Of a stretch of DNA of 64,000 nt, positions 26,282-35,369 are shown piece by piece (the first letter of the stretch is position 1; the number at the start of each line of letters is the position of its first letter). The notes beneath the pieces are model-generated. The model was not told where the DNA came from. It worked only from the letters and a program-made list of their open reading frames with translations, and made no database searches. The DNA is taken from assembly GCA_041398965.1 (NCBI GenBank), contig JAWKTT010000013.1, forward strand, positions 71,426 through 135,425, written 5' to 3'. Made by a program: the position numbers and the translations under genes. The stretch comes from JAWKTT01 sp041398965 (GTDB lineage: Bacteria > Planctomycetota > Planctomycetia > Planctomycetales > Planctomycetaceae).

Positions 26282-27643
26282 TTGAAATCGCTCGCTGATC
26301 TCGATCCGACTTGGGCGTGGGACCCGTTTGTTCCAACGCCAGAGCAACCTTGGAATCGGTCGTGGGCTGCTCATCTCCACCGACGAGCCGGGTTTGGGGC
26401 GTCAACTCGTGTACTTGACGAAACGCTGAAGCTCGCCCCAAGCGATGCGGTACAGTCTCTAATGAATCGCAGCGTGACCACCGCCGAGCAACAGGCCAGT
26501 GACTCACTCGCCCGTTCCAGCATCGCGGGGGGCAAGCCTGAGCCGCTGTCCGCATGGTGGCTGCATCAATTGCTCACCACCTCCGACCCGTTGCGAGAGA
26601 AGTTAACCCTCTTCTGGCACGGACACTTCGCCACGGGGGCCGACAAGGTGACGGATCCTGAGTTAATGTATGCGCAGAACAAGCTCTTTCGCAGTCAGGC
26701 GACTGGTAATTTTCGTGAGTTGACCCAATCCATCGCTCGCGATCCTGCCATGCTGATCTATCTCGACTCGGCCACGAATCGAAAACTGCACCCCAATGAA
26801 AACTTCGCCCGCGAACTGATGGAACTGTTCTGCCTCGGTGAAGGCAATTATACCGAGCGAGATATCCGGGAGTTAGCCCGTTGCTTTACGGGATGGGAGA
26901 TTCGACGCGGAAAATATCGGTTTAATAAATACCAAAACGATGCCGGGAGTAAGACTTTCTTAGGAGAGACCGGTCAGTTTAGTGGCGAACAGGGGATCGA
27001 CATTGTGCTAAAACAATCGTCCTGCCCACGTTTTGTCACGAAGAAACTGATCCACTACTATCTCTTTGATGAACCTGACATTCCTGAGTCGCTGGTGAAC
27101 CCATTAGCAGAATCATTCGCGAGTGACTGGGCGATTGCTCCGTTAGTACAACGCATACTGTCAAGCAATCTCTTCTTTTCGGCCTACTCATTCGGTCGCA
27201 AAGTACGTTCTCCCGTCGACTTTTCCATCGGGCTGATGCACGGACTGGAAATGTCAACGAACGTCATCGAACTCACTCAAGAACTGGGCAATCTCGGTCA
27301 AAGGCTCTTTTTTCCTCCAAATGTGAAGGCTTGGGACGGCGGCCGATCCTGGATTAACTCCTCCACGCTGCTCGGAAGAGCGAATCTCGTTAAACGATTG
27401 CTCAACCACAAGAAGAGCCGATTCAATGGCGGCTCCCTCTCCGACCTATTGTCGAAGCACAAAGCGAATTCTCCTCAATTGATCGTATCCTGGCTGGTCG
27501 ACACACTCTTCGCGGTGCATCCCCCCCAATCTGTTCAACACGACGTCGTGGCTCTCATTGAGACTCCGGAAGGGGACCGAGAGACTCGCCTCCGAGAAGC
27601 CGTCCGACTACTCTGCACACAGCCGGAGTTTCACTTAGGATGA
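26282..27643 (+). CDS. DUF1800 family protein
   Basis: The 453-residue protein has the DUF1800 landmarks: H-L-H-R-R-A-G-F-G near the start, W-W-L-H-Q-L, L-T-L-F-W-H-G-H-F-A-T, N-E-N-F-A-R-E-L-M-E-L-F, G-E-G-N-Y-T-E-R-D-I-R-E-L-A-R-C-F-T-G-W and V-K-A-W-D-G-G in the last third. The start is a TTG at 26282; it is supported by an AGGAG eight bases before it (26267-26271) and by the absence of a better in-frame ATG. DUF1800 and DUF1501 genes are very often adjacent, as here, and are presumed to act together on an extracellular substrate; their biochemistry is not established. No signal peptide is visible, so export may depend on the DUF1501 partner. Confidence 0.92.
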   Translation: MKSLADLDPTWAWDPFVPTPEQPWNRSWAAHLHRRAGFGASTRVLDETLKLAPSDAVQSLMNRSVTTAEQQASDSLARSSIAGGKPEPLSAWWLHQLLTTSDPLREKLTLFWHGHFATGADKVTDPELMYAQNKLFRSQATGNFRELTQSIARDPAMLIYLDSATNRKLHPNENFARELMELFCLGEGNYTERDIRELARCFTGWEIRRGKYRFNKYQNDAGSKTFLGETGQFSGEQGIDIVLKQSSCPRFVTKKLIHYYLFDEPDIPESLVNPLAESFASDWAIAPLVQRILSSNLFFSAYSFGRKVRSPVDFSIGLMHGLEMSTNVIELTQELGNLGQRLFFPPNVKAWDGGRSWINSSTLLGRANLVKRLLNHKKSRFNGGSLSDLLSKHKANSPQLIVSWLVDTLFAVHPPQSVQHDVVALIETPEGDRETRLREAVRLLCTQPEFHLG

Positions 27644-27747
27644 TGACCTGTTCACTGACGTAACATAACCTGTTCGAGAAACGCTGGTCCCTTGTTTTCG
27701 CACGCATTAACTAATTAGTAGTTGTCTTATTGTCTTGTGAGTTGATT

Positions 27748-28998
27748 ATGACACGTAGTCGTCGAAAGTTTCTCACTTCGCTGCTTGGTACGCCGGCAAT
27801 CTTAGCGATTGGAGGGGCAGTTCCTTCGTTGTTTTCGTCGGCTTTGGCGATGGGGGCCGAGACGGTTGGGGACAAGGTGCTCGTGGTTGTGCAGATGACC
27901 GGGGGAAACGACGGTCTGAACACGGTGATCCCGTTCGCCGATCCGGACTACCGCAAGCTTCGACCGACGCTCGCGGTCCCTCAGTCGGACGTGTTAATGA
28001 TTAACCGTCAACTGGGGTTCCATCCATCGATGAAAGGTTTCGCGGAATTGCTGGAGGGAGAGAAACTCGCCATCGTGCAGGGTGTGGGCTACGACAATCC
28101 GAATCGGTCGCACTTCGAATCGATGGACATCTGGCACACCGGACTTCAGAAGACGGCAACACGCACGGAAGGTTGGCTGGGAAGGTGCGTTGATCGATGG
28201 GAGTCTCCGTCAAAAGAGGTTCTGGCGATGCACGTCGGTCGCGAGAAGTTGCCTTTGGCGTTGGTCGCCCAGCAGAGTCGTGTGCCGTCGGTCGAGTCGT
28301 TGAAACAGTTTCAGCTCGATGAAGGAAAGATTGACCGTTCTGCGAAGGTGCGGGAACTCTCGGAGTCTCCTCGAACGGAGTCGAACCACCTCCTGGGCTT
28401 TGTGGCATCGAGCACTGTGTCGGCAATCTCGGTGAGCGAACGGGTGCGGCAGGCAGCGAACGACTATAAGCCACATCATGCTTATCCCGAATCGGCGTTG
28501 GGAGAGAAATTTCGACTCATCGCTCAACTCATTGATTCCGGTTTTCCATCGCGCATCTATTATGTCGAACTCGATGGCTTCGACACCCACTCGCAACAGG
28601 CGGCGGCACACTCGGGGTTGTTGCGACAGTTGACTGACGCAGTCTCGGTGTTCGTCCGAGACCTCGATGCCCAAGGGAACGGGGATCGTGTTGTCACGAT
28701 GTGCTTCAGCGAGTTTGGTCGGCGAGTCGCGGAGAACGCCAGCGAAGGGACGGATCATGGAACGGCGGCTCCGATGTTTCTCGCCGGGAACTCGGTGAAG
28801 CCCGGCCTCATTGGGGAGCATCCCAGCCTTGCCGACCTCGATCAGGGTGACCTCAAGCACCACACCGATTTCCGACAGGTCTACGCCAGCCTGCTCAACC
28901 ATTGGCTCGGGAGTCATGCCACACAAGTCCTCGGAAAATCGTATGATCCGATTCCGATCCTCAAGACGATGCAGCAGTCCGACGGTGACAAAACGTGA
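27748..28998 (+). CDS. DUF1501 family protein with Tat signal
   Basis: The 416-residue protein starts M-T-R-S-R-R-K-F-L, a twin-arginine signal (S-R-R-x-F-L), then a hydrophobic core ending near A-L-A-M-G-A. Family motifs follow: V-V-V-Q-M-T-G-G-N-D-G-L-N-T, M-D-I-W-H-T-G, L-D-G-F-D-T-H-S-Q-Q, and the metal-site region F-S-E-F-G-R-R-V-A-E-N-A followed by D-H-G-T-A-A-P. The fold is that of alkaline phosphatases and sulfatases. An upstream GTG at 27730 would add six residues and is less likely because the Tat motif would be internal. It is 104 bases after the DUF1800 gene and is probably co-transcribed with it. Confidence 0.93.
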   Translation: MTRSRRKFLTSLLGTPAILAIGGAVPSLFSSALAMGAETVGDKVLVVVQMTGGNDGLNTVIPFADPDYRKLRPTLAVPQSDVLMINRQLGFHPSMKGFAELLEGEKLAIVQGVGYDNPNRSHFESMDIWHTGLQKTATRTEGWLGRCVDRWESPSKEVLAMHVGREKLPLALVAQQSRVPSVESLKQFQLDEGKIDRSAKVRELSESPRTESNHLLGFVASSTVSAISVSERVRQAANDYKPHHAYPESALGEKFRLIAQLIDSGFPSRIYYVELDGFDTHSQQAAAHSGLLRQLTDAVSVFVRDLDAQGNGDRVVTMCFSEFGRRVAENASEGTDHGTAAPMFLAGNSVKPGLIGEHPSLADLDQGDLKHHTDFRQVYASLLNHWLGSHATQVLGKSYDPIPILKTMQQSDGDKT

Positions 28999-29060
28999 CG
29001 GCGGGCAAGATTGACTCGCTCAAAGGTCATGTCCTTCGAGACGTCACGAATGAAGCGACG

Positions 29061-29972
29061 TCATTGTTGGGCGGCAATGAGGAGCTGCCGCGGGGCGACG
29101 TAACCATTGAGCTGAACTTCCCCAATCGCGATAAGTTGCGACGATTCGTCCAGGATCGAAATCCTCTGAGGTGTCGGGTCCAAGAGTCCAGACTCAGGGA
29201 TCACACGGCGGCCACAACGCAGAATCGCGATCTCGGCTGCATTCAGTGTACACGTCGGGAGATGCGGAACGGCTGTCTGTAAGGGGAGCATCTCGCTGAC
29301 AATTTGCTCCCGAGAAAGTTCTTCGACGGTCAACGCGTTGTCGACTCGAAAGGGGCCGATCGCAGTTCGCTCCAGCTTTGACATGACAGCGGATGAGCCG
29401 AGCTTTCGGGCGATGTCACGCCCCAATGCCCGCACGTATGTCCCCGAACCACATTGAATCTCGATCGAAAATCGGTCGTGGGAGAAGTTCAACAAGTCGA
29501 TCTTTCCGATTTCGATCCGCTTCGATGCGATGTCGACATCGATCCCTTTTCGAGCCAGATCGTACGCCCGATGGCCATCGACCTTGACCGCCGAGAACGC
29601 TGGCGGCACCTGATCGATGACCCCGACGAACTCAGGTAGTACAGCAACGAGTTCCTCCGCACTAAACGGATAAGCATCCGGGACAGGGGTCGACTCAACT
29701 TCGATATCATCCGTCGGGCTAAACAGACCGGTCAGGAACTCGGCTCGATAAACCTTGGGGTGCTCCTGGATATAAGGGACTAAGCGAGTGGCCTTTCCGA
29801 GGCAGACAACGAGGACCCCAGTGGCGATCGGGTCGAGCGTTCCCGCATGTCCGACCTTTACCCCTCGTCCGATCAATCGCTCGATTGCATTCAGTGCCTG
29901 ACGAGATGACATGTCGGGCGATTTATTGATGTTAAGTAGACCACACAGGTCATGTTGTTGGCGTCTTTTCAC
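29061..29972 (-). CDS. truB: tRNA pseudouridine(55) synthase TruB
   Basis: The 303 residues match TruB: G-L-L-N-I-N-K-S-P-D at the N-terminus, the catalytic motif G-H-A-G-T-L-D-P with nucleophile Asp47, P-P-A-F-S-A-V-K-V-D-G-H-R-A-Y, C-G-S-G-T-Y-V-R-A-L and a C-terminal PUA-like segment. TruB makes pseudouridine 55 in the T-loop of tRNAs. The start codon is GTG at 29972. It lies 99 bases downstream of holA on the same strand, so the two may be co-transcribed. Confidence 0.96.
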   Translation of the reverse strand: MKRRQQHDLCGLLNINKSPDMSSRQALNAIERLIGRGVKVGHAGTLDPIATGVLVVCLGKATRLVPYIQEHPKVYRAEFLTGLFSPTDDIEVESTPVPDAYPFSAEELVAVLPEFVGVIDQVPPAFSAVKVDGHRAYDLARKGIDVDIASKRIEIGKIDLLNFSHDRFSIEIQCGSGTYVRALGRDIARKLGSSAVMSKLERTAIGPFRVDNALTVEELSREQIVSEMLPLQTAVPHLPTCTLNAAEIAILRCGRRVIPESGLLDPTPQRISILDESSQLIAIGEVQLNGYVAPRQLLIAAQQ

Positions 29973-30071
29973 GTTGTTGAAAGTCTCGGGGCAAAACGAA
30001 GTTGGGCAGTTCGGATGTTAGAAAGGACGGCCGAACGGAGGACGGCCCGTCCCGATTTGTTCTGGTCTGGA

Positions 30072-31085
30072 CTAAGGCTTTGGAGGAATCGAACCGCTGA
30101 GTTCCAATACGAGTCGTTCGAGTTGGATCCGTTCGGAGATGCGGCTCCCCCCCTTGAGGCCGGCGTCGGCCTGAGAGAGGAGCGTGAGGAGCCTTTCGGC
30201 TCGCTGCCGACCGATCCGGCGGAGATACTGCTCGCTCGACTCGATGTCGCGAAAGAAGACTTGTGCCTGCTTGAGAGCTGCGGAAAGTGTGACTCCCCCC
30301 CGTGCCCGCTCTGTCGCTTGAGCGAACTTACGGAACACGAAGTTAATGCCACCGAGAATCATCTGCGGAGCTTCTCCCGCGTTCAGCAGTTTGTCGAGTG
30401 CCGATAATGCAACGCCCGGTTGACCGTCGCGAATGGCGTTGATCATGTCCCAAGTGGTCTCAGCCTTCCAACCACCAACCAGAATTCTCACATCATCAAC
30501 GCCGATTCGTGCCCGATCGCCGACATAGGCGGCGAGTTTCTCGAGTTCGCGGGTCAACAGTCCCATGCCGGTTCCGGCAAGTTGCAGCATGAGGGCTGCC
30601 GCATCGCGACTCAGTTGCTTCTCAAATAGAACTTGGGTCTGGCTGATGAGCCATTGCAGAAGTTGCCCCGCAGGTAGTTCGCCGCAATCAATCTCCAATC
30701 CACATTTTGGCAATCGCTTGGCAAGTTTGGTCGACTTGTTCCATGACTTGGCGATCATGACGAGTGTTGAACGACTCGATGGCCTGTCGAAGTAGTCCTC
30801 CAGTTGTGCCCGGTAATCCTTGATAAAGTCGTCGGCCCCATCGATGAGCACAATGCGAGCGGAGGAGAACATCGAGACGGTCATCAGTTCGTCCCGGATC
30901 GTCGCGTAGTCAAACTCCTTTCCCGAGTACCGGGACAGGCTGAGTTCCGCATCGGCATCACTCCCCAGCAATATCTGTTGCAGCAGATGCAATGACTGCT
31001 GCTTCAAATGATCTTCCGCTCCAAACATCACAATGATGGGGGGAATGGGATTCGGCGGACTGCTGAGGAACTGCGTGGCGTGCAT
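30072..31085 (-). CDS. holA: DNA polymerase III subunit delta
   Basis: At 337 residues this has the HolA layout: I-V-M-F-G-A-E-D at the beginning of domain I, then a strand-helix AAA+-like fold without a working Walker A, a helical linker with L-L-T-R-E-L-E-K-L-A-A-Y-V-G, and a helical C-terminal collar domain (A-L-S-A-L-D-K-L-L, then L-E-R-L-V-L-E-L). Delta opens the beta clamp within the clamp loader. The ATG at 31085 has no evident ribosome binding site. Divergent from the phosphohexomutase-like gene; the 90-base gap must hold both promoters. Confidence 0.92.
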   Translation of the reverse strand: MHATQFLSSPPNPIPPIIVMFGAEDHLKQQSLHLLQQILLGSDADAELSLSRYSGKEFDYATIRDELMTVSMFSSARIVLIDGADDFIKDYRAQLEDYFDRPSSRSTLVMIAKSWNKSTKLAKRLPKCGLEIDCGELPAGQLLQWLISQTQVLFEKQLSRDAAALMLQLAGTGMGLLTRELEKLAAYVGDRARIGVDDVRILVGGWKAETTWDMINAIRDGQPGVALSALDKLLNAGEAPQMILGGINFVFRKFAQATERARGGVTLSAALKQAQVFFRDIESSEQYLRRIGRQRAERLLTLLSQADAGLKGGSRISERIQLERLVLELSGSIPPKP

Positions 31086-31175
31086 CGTCGCGACTGAGAT
31101 TGACCGAGAAAGCCCGTTTTCCGTAGAGTCCCCCGCTTCGGAAGGGGAACAGGCTCAGGGAGGAAGGCGAGTCCG

Positions 31176-32768
31176 GTGAGTTTAGCACGAATGTCAGCCG
31201 ATGCCGATGCTACTGGCGAACAGGACGAGCCAAGGGGACTCGATCCTGTCGATGAGTGCTGGCAACTGTTGCCAGTCATCGCGACAGAATGCTATCGATG
31301 TCCCGGTGAGACCCATTCGATATCGCGTTCGGTTCACCTTTCACGGATGGCTTCGAACTTTCCTGCTTGTCGCCAGTGCGAATACCGTCACGACACCGGC
31401 CCCACCGTCGCAACATTCATCGCAAGTGAGACGAATGCGACGGACGAAAACGCCGAATCCCCCACAGTCGTAAGCAACGATTCAATTCGACGAGCGATTC
31501 AGAACCGCCCCCACGCAACCTGGCGGCACGGGTCGGCGCTTTCCAGTGAGCCCGGGACGTCAAGAGTCGGACCGATCGATCACCTGCTGACAAGTGACGC
31601 TTTACGAGGAGTGTACCTAAACGACATCAATCACAGCACCGGGGTCCGACTCGGAGAGCTTGTGGCGGAGTCTCTCTGGCAGAACTGCCGCCCGCGACGC
31701 GTTGATGACCATTCCAGAACGAAGACTGTAACCAGCCGCAAGGTCGAAGGGCCGACGGTTGTGATCGGTTGCGATACTCGCCCGTCGTCCCCCGATATCC
31801 TGACGGGCGTCGCGATTGGGTTGCGGAGAATGGGGTGCCAGGTGGTTGATGTCGGTCGCGTTTCGCGCCCAGTGTTCGACTTCACGGTCCGCGACCTCGA
31901 TGCTCACGGAGGAATCCTGGTGACAGGCTCCGGGTTGCCAGTGGCTTGGACGGGGGCCGATGTCGTCGGATTCGCCGCAGAACCGTGGGCGAAGCAGGGA
32001 CTTTGGAAACAACTCGTTGATCGCTGGGAGAAAGTGTCGAGCCGTCCGACGCGGCACGGCGGATCGCTAGTTTCGTATCCGCCAGACGGGGCGTACTTCG
32101 GCAGTCTGATGAAGCACTTCCGCAACTGCCGTCGGTTGGTGGTCGGCGTCGGGTTTGAGAACAGGAGTCTGCAAAATTCGTTTGTCGAATTCGCCCGTGA
32201 ATTGCCAGTCACCTTCGTGCCAATGGACCCGGTTGCACTGAGAAGGAAGTTACCACGCAAAGGCCTGGAATGGACGGAGGTCGATGGTCGCTCGCAAATG
32301 AAGTCGCCAAGACAGCATTCTGGGGAGGGACTCGTTGACGCTGCCCTGTCACCGCAGGAAGTCTCCGATTCGACGCCGGAGATCACGTGCCTGATTGACG
32401 AATCGGCCCGTTGCTGCACGCTTTGGGACGAGCATGGTAATTTGGTGCATCCCACCGACTGGCTCGTTCGTTTGGTCGAGTGGATGTTGCCGCGAAGTCT
32501 GCATCGGCAGATCGTGGTCCCGCCGCAGTTTCCGGCGAGCGCACGAGGTCGATTGCGAGCTTATGGAGCAGAACTCGTCTCAACGAACGGGACCGAGGCA
32601 GAAATGTTTCATCAGTTGCGTGAACGACATTGCCTGTTAGGAGCCGATGGTGAGGGGCGACTCTGGCTCCCCGAAAACGACTCCCGCTGCGACGCCCTCG
32701 CGACCCTCGCCCGTCTGATCGAACTCCTCAGCCAAACCACCCGCCCCCCTTCGTTCTGGTCGACGTAG
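31176..32768 (+). CDS. Phosphohexomutase-fold protein with N-terminal zinc ribbon, probably inactive as a mutase
   Basis: The 530-residue protein begins with a putative zinc ribbon (C39-x2-C42 and C65-x2-C68). From about 140 it follows the phosphoglucomutase/phosphomannomutase fold: G-V-Y-L-N-D, V-V-I-G-C-D-T-R-P-S-S (195-205) and G-G-I-L-V-T-G-S-G-L-P (245-255). The last replaces the active-site T-A-S-H-N-P: Ser252 is kept but the His-Asn pair is lost. Where active enzymes have the metal loop D-G-D-A-D-R this protein has I-D-E-S-A-R-C (407-413). It is probably a pseudoenzyme or has a new activity. The start is GTG at 31176, with GGGAGGAAG about ten bases upstream. A sugar-isomerase-like gene follows after 180 bases. 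Confidence 0.75.
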   Translation: MSLARMSADADATGEQDEPRGLDPVDECWQLLPVIATECYRCPGETHSISRSVHLSRMASNFPACRQCEYRHDTGPTVATFIASETNATDENAESPTVVSNDSIRRAIQNRPHATWRHGSALSSEPGTSRVGPIDHLLTSDALRGVYLNDINHSTGVRLGELVAESLWQNCRPRRVDDHSRTKTVTSRKVEGPTVVIGCDTRPSSPDILTGVAIGLRRMGCQVVDVGRVSRPVFDFTVRDLDAHGGILVTGSGLPVAWTGADVVGFAAEPWAKQGLWKQLVDRWEKVSSRPTRHGGSLVSYPPDGAYFGSLMKHFRNCRRLVVGVGFENRSLQNSFVEFARELPVTFVPMDPVALRRKLPRKGLEWTEVDGRSQMKSPRQHSGEGLVDAALSPQEVSDSTPEITCLIDESARCCTLWDEHGNLVHPTDWLVRLVEWMLPRSLHRQIVVPPQFPASARGRLRAYGAELVSTNGTEAEMFHQLRERHCLLGADGEGRLWLPENDSRCDALATLARLIELLSQTTRPPSFWST

Positions 32769-32948
32769 TGGCTTTCGCTGAAACTGGAGTGCATGTACGT
32801 TGTGCGTCGGATCGGTGATGACCTTTCGCAAACTGCTATGATCCCTGTGGGCGTCTTCCGGCGTCTAGCCGAAGTTCTTCCGACAGAAGTTCGAGTGACT
32901 CTCCGTTTCAATACTCCATCGATTCACACTCTCGCACGATCCGTACTC

Positions 32949-33740
32949 ATGAACCTGCTCAAACTCGCGATTCCGACCGCCTCCTTCAAGCTTCCTTTGC
33001 GACAGGCGTTGCAGTCGGCCAGTCGGTTGCAGGTGGAGGGGGTGCAGTTTGACATTCGGGACGAAGTTCGGGCGACCGACTTCGGCGAGACCGCTTGCCG
33101 ACAGCTTCGGCACCATGTGGACGAATTGCGACTGAAGATCGCTTCGGTCACCTTGCCGACACGGCGACCGCTCTGCGATAAGGAACACCTCGACTTGAGG
33201 ATTCAGGCAGTGCGAAACGGTTTGGAGTTTGCCCGGCGACTCGGGGCGAACGTGTTGACAGTTCGCATCGGACCTCTGCCGGAAGATGTTGCATCGGCTG
33301 AGGCGCGCATGATGCTCGAGATCATTTCGGATTTGGTGGCTCACGGGAACCGGGTGGGAACGACGTTAGCCCTTTCGACAGTCGGAAACTCGGCGGAACG
33401 TTTGCGGCAACTTTGCCGCGAGGTCTCGACGGGAGCGGTTGGTCTCGACTTCGATCCGGCTGGCTGCATCTTTGGAGGCCGCAAGCCTCATGACGAACTG
33501 CGCTCGTTGCACGGTCTCGTCTCGCATGTGGTCGCCCGCGATGGGATGCGAACCGACTTAGGCCATGGGGTCGAAACGGCCGTCGGAGCGGGCGAAGTGG
33601 CGTGGGAGGAGTTGCTCGCAACGCTGGCCGAGATGGACTACGACGGCTGGCTGACCCCACAGCGGACAGCCGGTGAAAACCAACTCGACGACATCCTGCG
33701 AGCCATTAAGTTCGTCCGCAACGTCATGCAATCGTCGTGA
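32949..33740 (+). CDS. Sugar phosphate isomerase/epimerase-like TIM-barrel protein
   Basis: The 263-residue product resembles the xylose-isomerase-like TIM barrel family (AP endonuclease 2 superfamily): G-V-Q-F-D-I-R-D, A-N-V-L-T-V-R-I-G near the third strand, V-G-L-D-F-D-P-A-G (metal-site Asp region), H-V-V-A-R-D and W-E-E-L-L-A-T-L-A-E-M-D-Y-D-G-W at the C-terminus. Typical metal-binding Glu and His residues are only partly present. The ATG at 32949 gives the usual family length; the open frame upstream to 32793 looks non-coding. It follows the phosphohexomutase-fold gene by 180 bases on the same strand. The substrate is unknown. Confidence 0.8.
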   Translation: MNLLKLAIPTASFKLPLRQALQSASRLQVEGVQFDIRDEVRATDFGETACRQLRHHVDELRLKIASVTLPTRRPLCDKEHLDLRIQAVRNGLEFARRLGANVLTVRIGPLPEDVASAEARMMLEIISDLVAHGNRVGTTLALSTVGNSAERLRQLCREVSTGAVGLDFDPAGCIFGGRKPHDELRSLHGLVSHVVARDGMRTDLGHGVETAVGAGEVAWEELLATLAEMDYDGWLTPQRTAGENQLDDILRAIKFVRNVMQSS

Positions 33741-33772
33741 TTCGTTCAGGCTGATTCAAACATTGCGTTCGT

Positions 33773-35167
33773 TCATCCTGCTTCCCTTTCAGGAAGCAAG
33801 ATGCCGAGGCGATCGATTCGTTTATACAGCCCGGCACGACTGATGCCGAGAGTGGCGGCGGTTAGCGATCGATTATAATGACACGCCCGCAACGTCTGCT
33901 CGAGCAGCTCTCGTTCGGTTTTCTCAACATGTTGGTTGATTATCCCTGGCAAGGAATGATCTCCCGTCGATCCTTCTGGCAACAATCCCGCATGTCGCAC
34001 GGCAGTGGGGAGTTGGTGGATCGTGATGCGTCCGTCATCGGCAAACAGGACGGCACGCTGGATGACATGCTTCAGTTCTCGTAAGTTCCCGGGCCAGTGA
34101 TATCGTCGCAGTGCATGGAAAACATCGCGAGAGATGCGACCGATGGGACGTCCCTGTTGAGTCGCAATCTCTTCGAGCATGTCAACCGCCAGACTCGGGA
34201 TATCCTCTGTTCGTTGCCTCAATGCAGGGACTTCTAACTCCAAGACATTAAGCCGATAATAAAGGTCCGCTCGAAACGCCCCTTTCTGACATTGAGGGGC
34301 AAGGTCGATATGAGATGCTGCGACGAGTCTTGCCTGATTCACTTGTGTCTGCGTTGCACCAACCGGTTCGTACTCTCCCGACTCCAACACTCGGAGGAGT
34401 CGCCCTTGTTGATGGAGTGGCAACAGGTCGAGGTCGTCCAGCAACAGCGTTCCCTGACCAGTTGCCTCAAACCGGCCGATTCGCCGTGAGCTTTCCGAGG
34501 AGCCTGTGTCGCCAGCCTGGCCGAAGAGTTCGCTATCGATGGTTTCCATCGGCAATCCACCACAAGAGACTTTCAGGAACGGATGGCCGCTGCGGTCTGA
34601 GGTGTCATGAATCATGCGGGCCAGTGTCGTTTTCCCAGTGCCACTCTCACCCGTCAGCAAGACTGTCGCGTTGATGCGTGCAACTCGCGTAATCCGATCG
34701 TAAAGGGTTGCCATTTCCGTCGAGCACGTCAGGAACTCGCCGGAGGGAGTGTCGAAACGGTGAACAGGTTTCGGAAACGATGGCGAAGGATCGACGAATG
34801 CTTGCCGCAGTTGATCGAGTGTCGTCGTGTCTCTTTCCCAGCCGACTCGGCAGGTGATGTGGGTCGCCGATAGTTGCTCACATTCGGCAGCGACTTGTGT
34901 CGGCCAATCGTTGCTTCCGAGCGTGATGAGGTGCAGTCGCCCGATCGATTCCGCCAGCAGGTCTCTGAGGAGCTTAACCGTCTCGTCGGTGAGATGTTTG
35001 GGACGAACATCAACGATCAGGCAGTTGTTCGATGAGGTCCGGACCACGTCACAGACGTCGTCTGGGTGCGTCATGCAGTTGACTTGCAGACCGCTGGAGG
35101 CGACAGCAACCGACAATTGACCTGCCAATTCTTCGCTCTGGACATAGACCAGGATCCCACCATCCAT
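33773..35167 (-). CDS. NtrC-family regulator lacking the GAFTGA motif
   Basis: The 464 residues comprise a receiver-like domain (about 1-120, with Asp53 in C-L-I-V-D-V), a AAA+ domain (Walker A G-E-S-G-T-G-K-T at 173-180, Walker B L-L-L-D-D-L-D at 241-247, arginine region F-R-A-D-L-Y-Y-R-L at 298-306) and a Fis-type DNA-binding helix-turn-helix (about 418-455). The L1 loop that carries G-A-F-T-G-A in sigma-54 activators reads A-G-D-T-G-S-S (218-224). It therefore probably does not remodel sigma-54 polymerase and may act as a repressor or sigma-70 regulator, as TyrR does. The ATG at 35167 follows AAGGGG at 7-base spacing. No kinase is adjacent. Confidence 0.85.
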   Translation of the reverse strand: MDGGILVYVQSEELAGQLSVAVASSGLQVNCMTHPDDVCDVVRTSSNNCLIVDVRPKHLTDETVKLLRDLLAESIGRLHLITLGSNDWPTQVAAECEQLSATHITCRVGWERDTTTLDQLRQAFVDPSPSFPKPVHRFDTPSGEFLTCSTEMATLYDRITRVARINATVLLTGESGTGKTTLARMIHDTSDRSGHPFLKVSCGGLPMETIDSELFGQAGDTGSSESSRRIGRFEATGQGTLLLDDLDLLPLHQQGRLLRVLESGEYEPVGATQTQVNQARLVAASHIDLAPQCQKGAFRADLYYRLNVLELEVPALRQRTEDIPSLAVDMLEEIATQQGRPIGRISRDVFHALRRYHWPGNLRELKHVIQRAVLFADDGRITIHQLPTAVRHAGLLPEGSTGDHSLPGIINQHVEKTERELLEQTLRACHYNRSLTAATLGISRAGLYKRIDRLGILLPEREAG

Positions 35168-35369
35168 GGACGGCCCCTTGCTTTCACTGAACCCGGTGAA
35201 CGACAACGATGTAGATCAGACAGTGTCCGGCTCGAAAGCCGTGTACTTCCCACGGTGTCAGTTTAACGAGAGTGGTGACAAACATCGGTCACACCCAATG
35301 GAATTGAGTGTCGAAATGATGCACGCCACGAAGTCCTGACCTTGCCGAGGCAGTAACCTACTGCACGGT

